64,000 bases of DNA from Pseudorasbora parva. Lineage: Eukaryota; Chordata; Actinopteri; Cypriniformes; Gobionidae. The notes under the pieces were generated by a model. That model searched no databases, was not told where the DNA came from, and was given only the letters and a program-made list of their open reading frames with translations. Shown here piece after piece: positions 61,301 to 64,000 of the stretch; position 1 is the first letter of the stretch, and every line of letters begins with the position of its first letter. Location of the stretch: NCBI RefSeq assembly GCF_024679245.1, contig NC_090173.1, forward strand, positions 7,312,428 to 7,376,427. Reading direction: 5' to 3'. The position numbers and the translations under genes are program-made.

Positions 61301-64000
61301 TCAGGTCCTGTCCAGAGGAGTGATTGTCCTCCATGGATTTCAGACAGTCAAAGTGAGCGCTTCTGATACCGTCACGAGTGGCTCTGTGTCGTTCCAACTG
61401 TCTGTCAGTGTCGCTATGGCTCCAGCAGTGCAGATTCTGGTCTACTGCGTTCTTCCCAGTGAGAATGTAGTTGCAGCTACTGTGTCTCTTGAGACAGAAA
61501 GGTGTTTCCAAAACCAGGTATGATGTGCACTAGCATCCTTTTGGCTTTATGTGGGGAATGGTGATGTACCCTACAGCGTGTTTGTACTTGTTTCAGGTGT
61601 CTCTACAGTTCTCTCCTGCTACAGCCGTTCCTGCTGAGGGAAATGTTTTGACGGTCTCTGCTCAAGCAGGATCTCTGTGTGGCCTTAGTGCTGTAGATCA
61701 GAGCGTCCGGATCTTGGAGCCAGGAAGACGCCTGAGTGCTGAAATGGTATCCATGTGCAGTTGCTCTTAATCCTTGAGCTTGATTGACGGTTCAGCTTTA
61801 CAATTTGCGTAATGCTGACGAGTCAATTAGACAAACCCATGCTGTTATAGGGCTGTTATGATTATAGCAGTGTTGTACCTTTAACGCCTTACATTATAAA
61901 CTCTGAACATAACCTGCCAAAAATGCCTTTAGTGCAATAACAGAAAGCAATTGTTTCATGGTCCCAGGTGTTTGACTTGCTCCCAGTGCGCTCACTATCA
62001 GGTTACCCGTACAGCGTTGAGGATGAACCATGTTTTGGTTTTCGACCCCGTCGAGCTGTTGAGGTTGCTGTAGGGAGGATTTATCCTCCCTACACTGTTC
62101 CTACAAATCAAGCCTACACAGCATTCAAGGTAGAAAACATTCATGACCACGTAGTCACTGAATAAGACTTGAAGTCAATGACTCTGAATTGTTTTGAATC
62201 TACTGTTACTATTACAGAGCCTGGGAATGAAGATCGCAACAAATCTTGCTGTACGAGCCCCTCCGTGCCGGCTGTTGTCCCGCTTTCCAGACAGTAGGTT
62301 ATTTGAGTGAGAATCACAGCCAATTGTGTGGGGTGTTTAACCATAAATGCAGTTATTCTATATATTGGCATAGTCTGCAGACTAACTATTCTAATGTACT
62401 AAGCGTGCGTGGAGTAAATGGGTGTAAAATTGCTTGTCCCTTTCAGTGGTGAATCTTCGTGGTCCTCTGGAAGCAGAAAGTGCTGGAGGCGACGCTTCCT
62501 CTTCTGATGTGACCATCAGGACTTACTTTCCAGAAACGTGGTTCTGGCAGCTTGCTCAAGTGGGGTTAGTGGAGGATCTCGTTCCTTCTAGAGTACGTAT
62601 TAGTAAACTCCCTAATTCCCATTATTTCTCTTCGGCTGTCCTTCAGAGCCACTGGATCCACACAAGTTGCTCTCACTGTTCCTGACACCATCACCACATG
62701 GGAGACTGAGGCATTCTGCCTGTCCTCAATAGGTTTCGGTCTGGCTCCTCCTGCTTTGCTGACGGTCTTCCAGCCCTTCTTCCTGGAGCTCTCCCTGCCG
62801 TACTCCATAGTCCGTGGGGAGACTTTTGATCTGAAGGCCACGGTCTTCAGCTATCTGTCCAAGTGTATCATGGTCTGTCATGGTTTATTTACCTTTATAT
62901 AATGGATATGTATAGAGAAGGTCCCATCTTTGCTTCATGTGCTCCGTTTCATTGGCAGGTTAAAGTGACTCCAGCTTCATCCACAAACTTCACTCTTACA
63001 GAATATCCTGATCCGTACTCATCCTGTCTTTGTGCCAATGGGAGAAAGACCTTCAAATGGGTTCTCTCAGCTTCTGTTCTCGGTCAGTTTTGTACCGTCT
63101 GTTTCTAAATTTGAAGTGAACTGTGTTGCTCACTTCCTGTCTGTGACCACAGGAACGGTCAATGTGACGGTCAATGCTTCAGCTGAGCCATCCCGGACTC
63201 GATGTGGCACTGAGGCCGTGACCGTGCCGTCAAGAGGACGCATTGACGTTGTCACTCGAAGTCTACTTGTCCTGGTAAGTGTAAAACGGCCTTCAGGCAT
63301 TTGATCATGGAACTCATTCTGCTTTACTGACGTGGTGTTTTATTGCTTTTTATAGCCTGGAGGAGTTGAAAGGACAAACACCCAGAGTTGGTTACTGTGT
63401 CCAAAGGGTTTGTTTGCACTCAATGATTTCTCCCTGTACAGCCAAACATTTGCCTAGTGTTCAACGCTGATCCTTTGTTCGGTCTACAGGAAACGTTCTT
63501 TCTGAAGACGTGACTGTGACTTTTCCGAGCAATGTAATTGAGGGATCAGCCAGATGCTCCGTTTCAGTCCTTGGTAAAGCATTTCATGGAGTAGAAAGTG
63601 ATGCATTATGTTTGGCTGAATAATGCTAATTCTGATGTGGGCTTTATGCTTCTCCTCTTGTAGGGGATATAATGGGTCGTGCACTGAAGAATCTAGATGG
63701 GTTGTTACAGATGCCTTCTGGCTGTGGAGAACAGAATATGATCATTCTTGCTCCCAATATTTACGTCCTGCTGTACCTGAAGGTCACTGGGCAACTCACC
63801 GCAGCCATTCGAGAGACTGCCACAGGCTACCTTCAAATCGGTATGGACGACCAATCCACTTTAAATGTGTATGAGCCTAAATGTCAAGAAGGTTTAGTCC
63901 TGCTCTTCCCCTTAGACTATCAGACTGCCTGACCAATTTGCATGTGGCTTTTGACCTAATCAGGATATCAAGGACAACTGAACTACAGACACGAGGATGG
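58312..64000 (+). CDS. a2ml: Gene F: type II alpha-2-macroglobulin-like protein, partial (window edge)
   Basis: Third type II copy, 22.96 kb after D. Exons 1-23 are complete and exon 24 starts at 63964 and is cut at the window end. Bait exons are 62218-62293 and 62447-62564; the thioester exon is 63664-63840. Exon 22 keeps the full 84 nt (GTGACTGTGACT), and exon 15 keeps the Arg codon that D lost, so F is intact as far as visible. As in D, introns 9 (60119-60196, 78 nt) and 10 (69 nt) are in frame and stop-free. Predicted role is that of gene B: a secreted bait-and-thioester protease trap. The missing part should hold exons 25-34 (rest of thioester domain and receptor-binding domain). Confidence 0.9.

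Larger units (their letters stand above)
47008..64000 (+). repeat. Tandem array unit 2 (E - promoter region - F, incomplete)
   Basis: Second copy of the 22.95-kb unit, cut by the window edge inside gene F. It carries the same Harbinger-like insertion as unit 1, so the insertion predates this duplication. Confidence 0.88.

Overview
The window is animal, almost certainly teleost and probably cyprinid (zebrafish-like), genomic DNA. It carries short multi-exon genes with GT-AG introns mostly of 70-450 bp, relics of L2 LINE, Tc1/mariner and PIF/Harbinger elements, and a long TATC microsatellite. The species is inference; the intron and repeat content is visible. There are no bacterial-type operons, RNA genes or CRISPR arrays.

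The window is one tandem array of six alpha-2-macroglobulin (A2M) family genes, called A to F here, arranged as three divergent (head-to-head) pairs: A(-)/B(+), C(-)/D(+), E(-)/F(+). Two gene types occur. Type I (C, E; minus strand) has 34 coding exons that I could join in frame to 1440 codons. Type II (B, D, F; plus strand) joins to 1449 codons. Each has a signal peptide, macroglobulin domains, a bait region, the GCGEQN thioester motif and a receptor-binding C-terminus. Members of this family trap proteases: cleavage in the bait region activates the thioester and cages the protease. Types I and II differ most in and near the bait region.

The array repeats with a period of about 22.95 kb: type I gene, intergenic region, type II gene, then a tail with L2 and Tc1 relics. 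C-D-tail and E-F are almost identical. The leftmost pair is different. Gene A has a type I promoter, exon 1, exon 2 and start of exon 3, but from within exon 3 onward it is an inverted copy of a type II gene and its tail. A and B therefore form a large imperfect palindrome (arms 1-9473 and about 12875-22379). The switch lies between 9463 and 9473.

B, C and E look intact. A and D share a 2-bp deletion in exon 22 that shifts the frame just before the thioester exon, so both are predicted to lose the thioester and receptor-binding domains. F is cut by the window edge in exon 24 and is intact as far as visible.

Region by region: 1-2150 tail of A (inverted L2 fragment and a putative MITE); 2230-9946 gene A; 9947-12302 divergent promoter region with a TATC microsatellite; 12303-20139 gene B; 20140-24154 tail with putative MITE, L2 and Tc1 relics; 24155-32144 gene C; 32145-35351 divergent region with a 1269-bp Harbinger-like insertion; 35352-43141 gene D; 43142-47102 tail; 47103-55094 gene E; 55095-58311 divergent region with the same Harbinger-like insertion; 58312-64000 gene F (partial).
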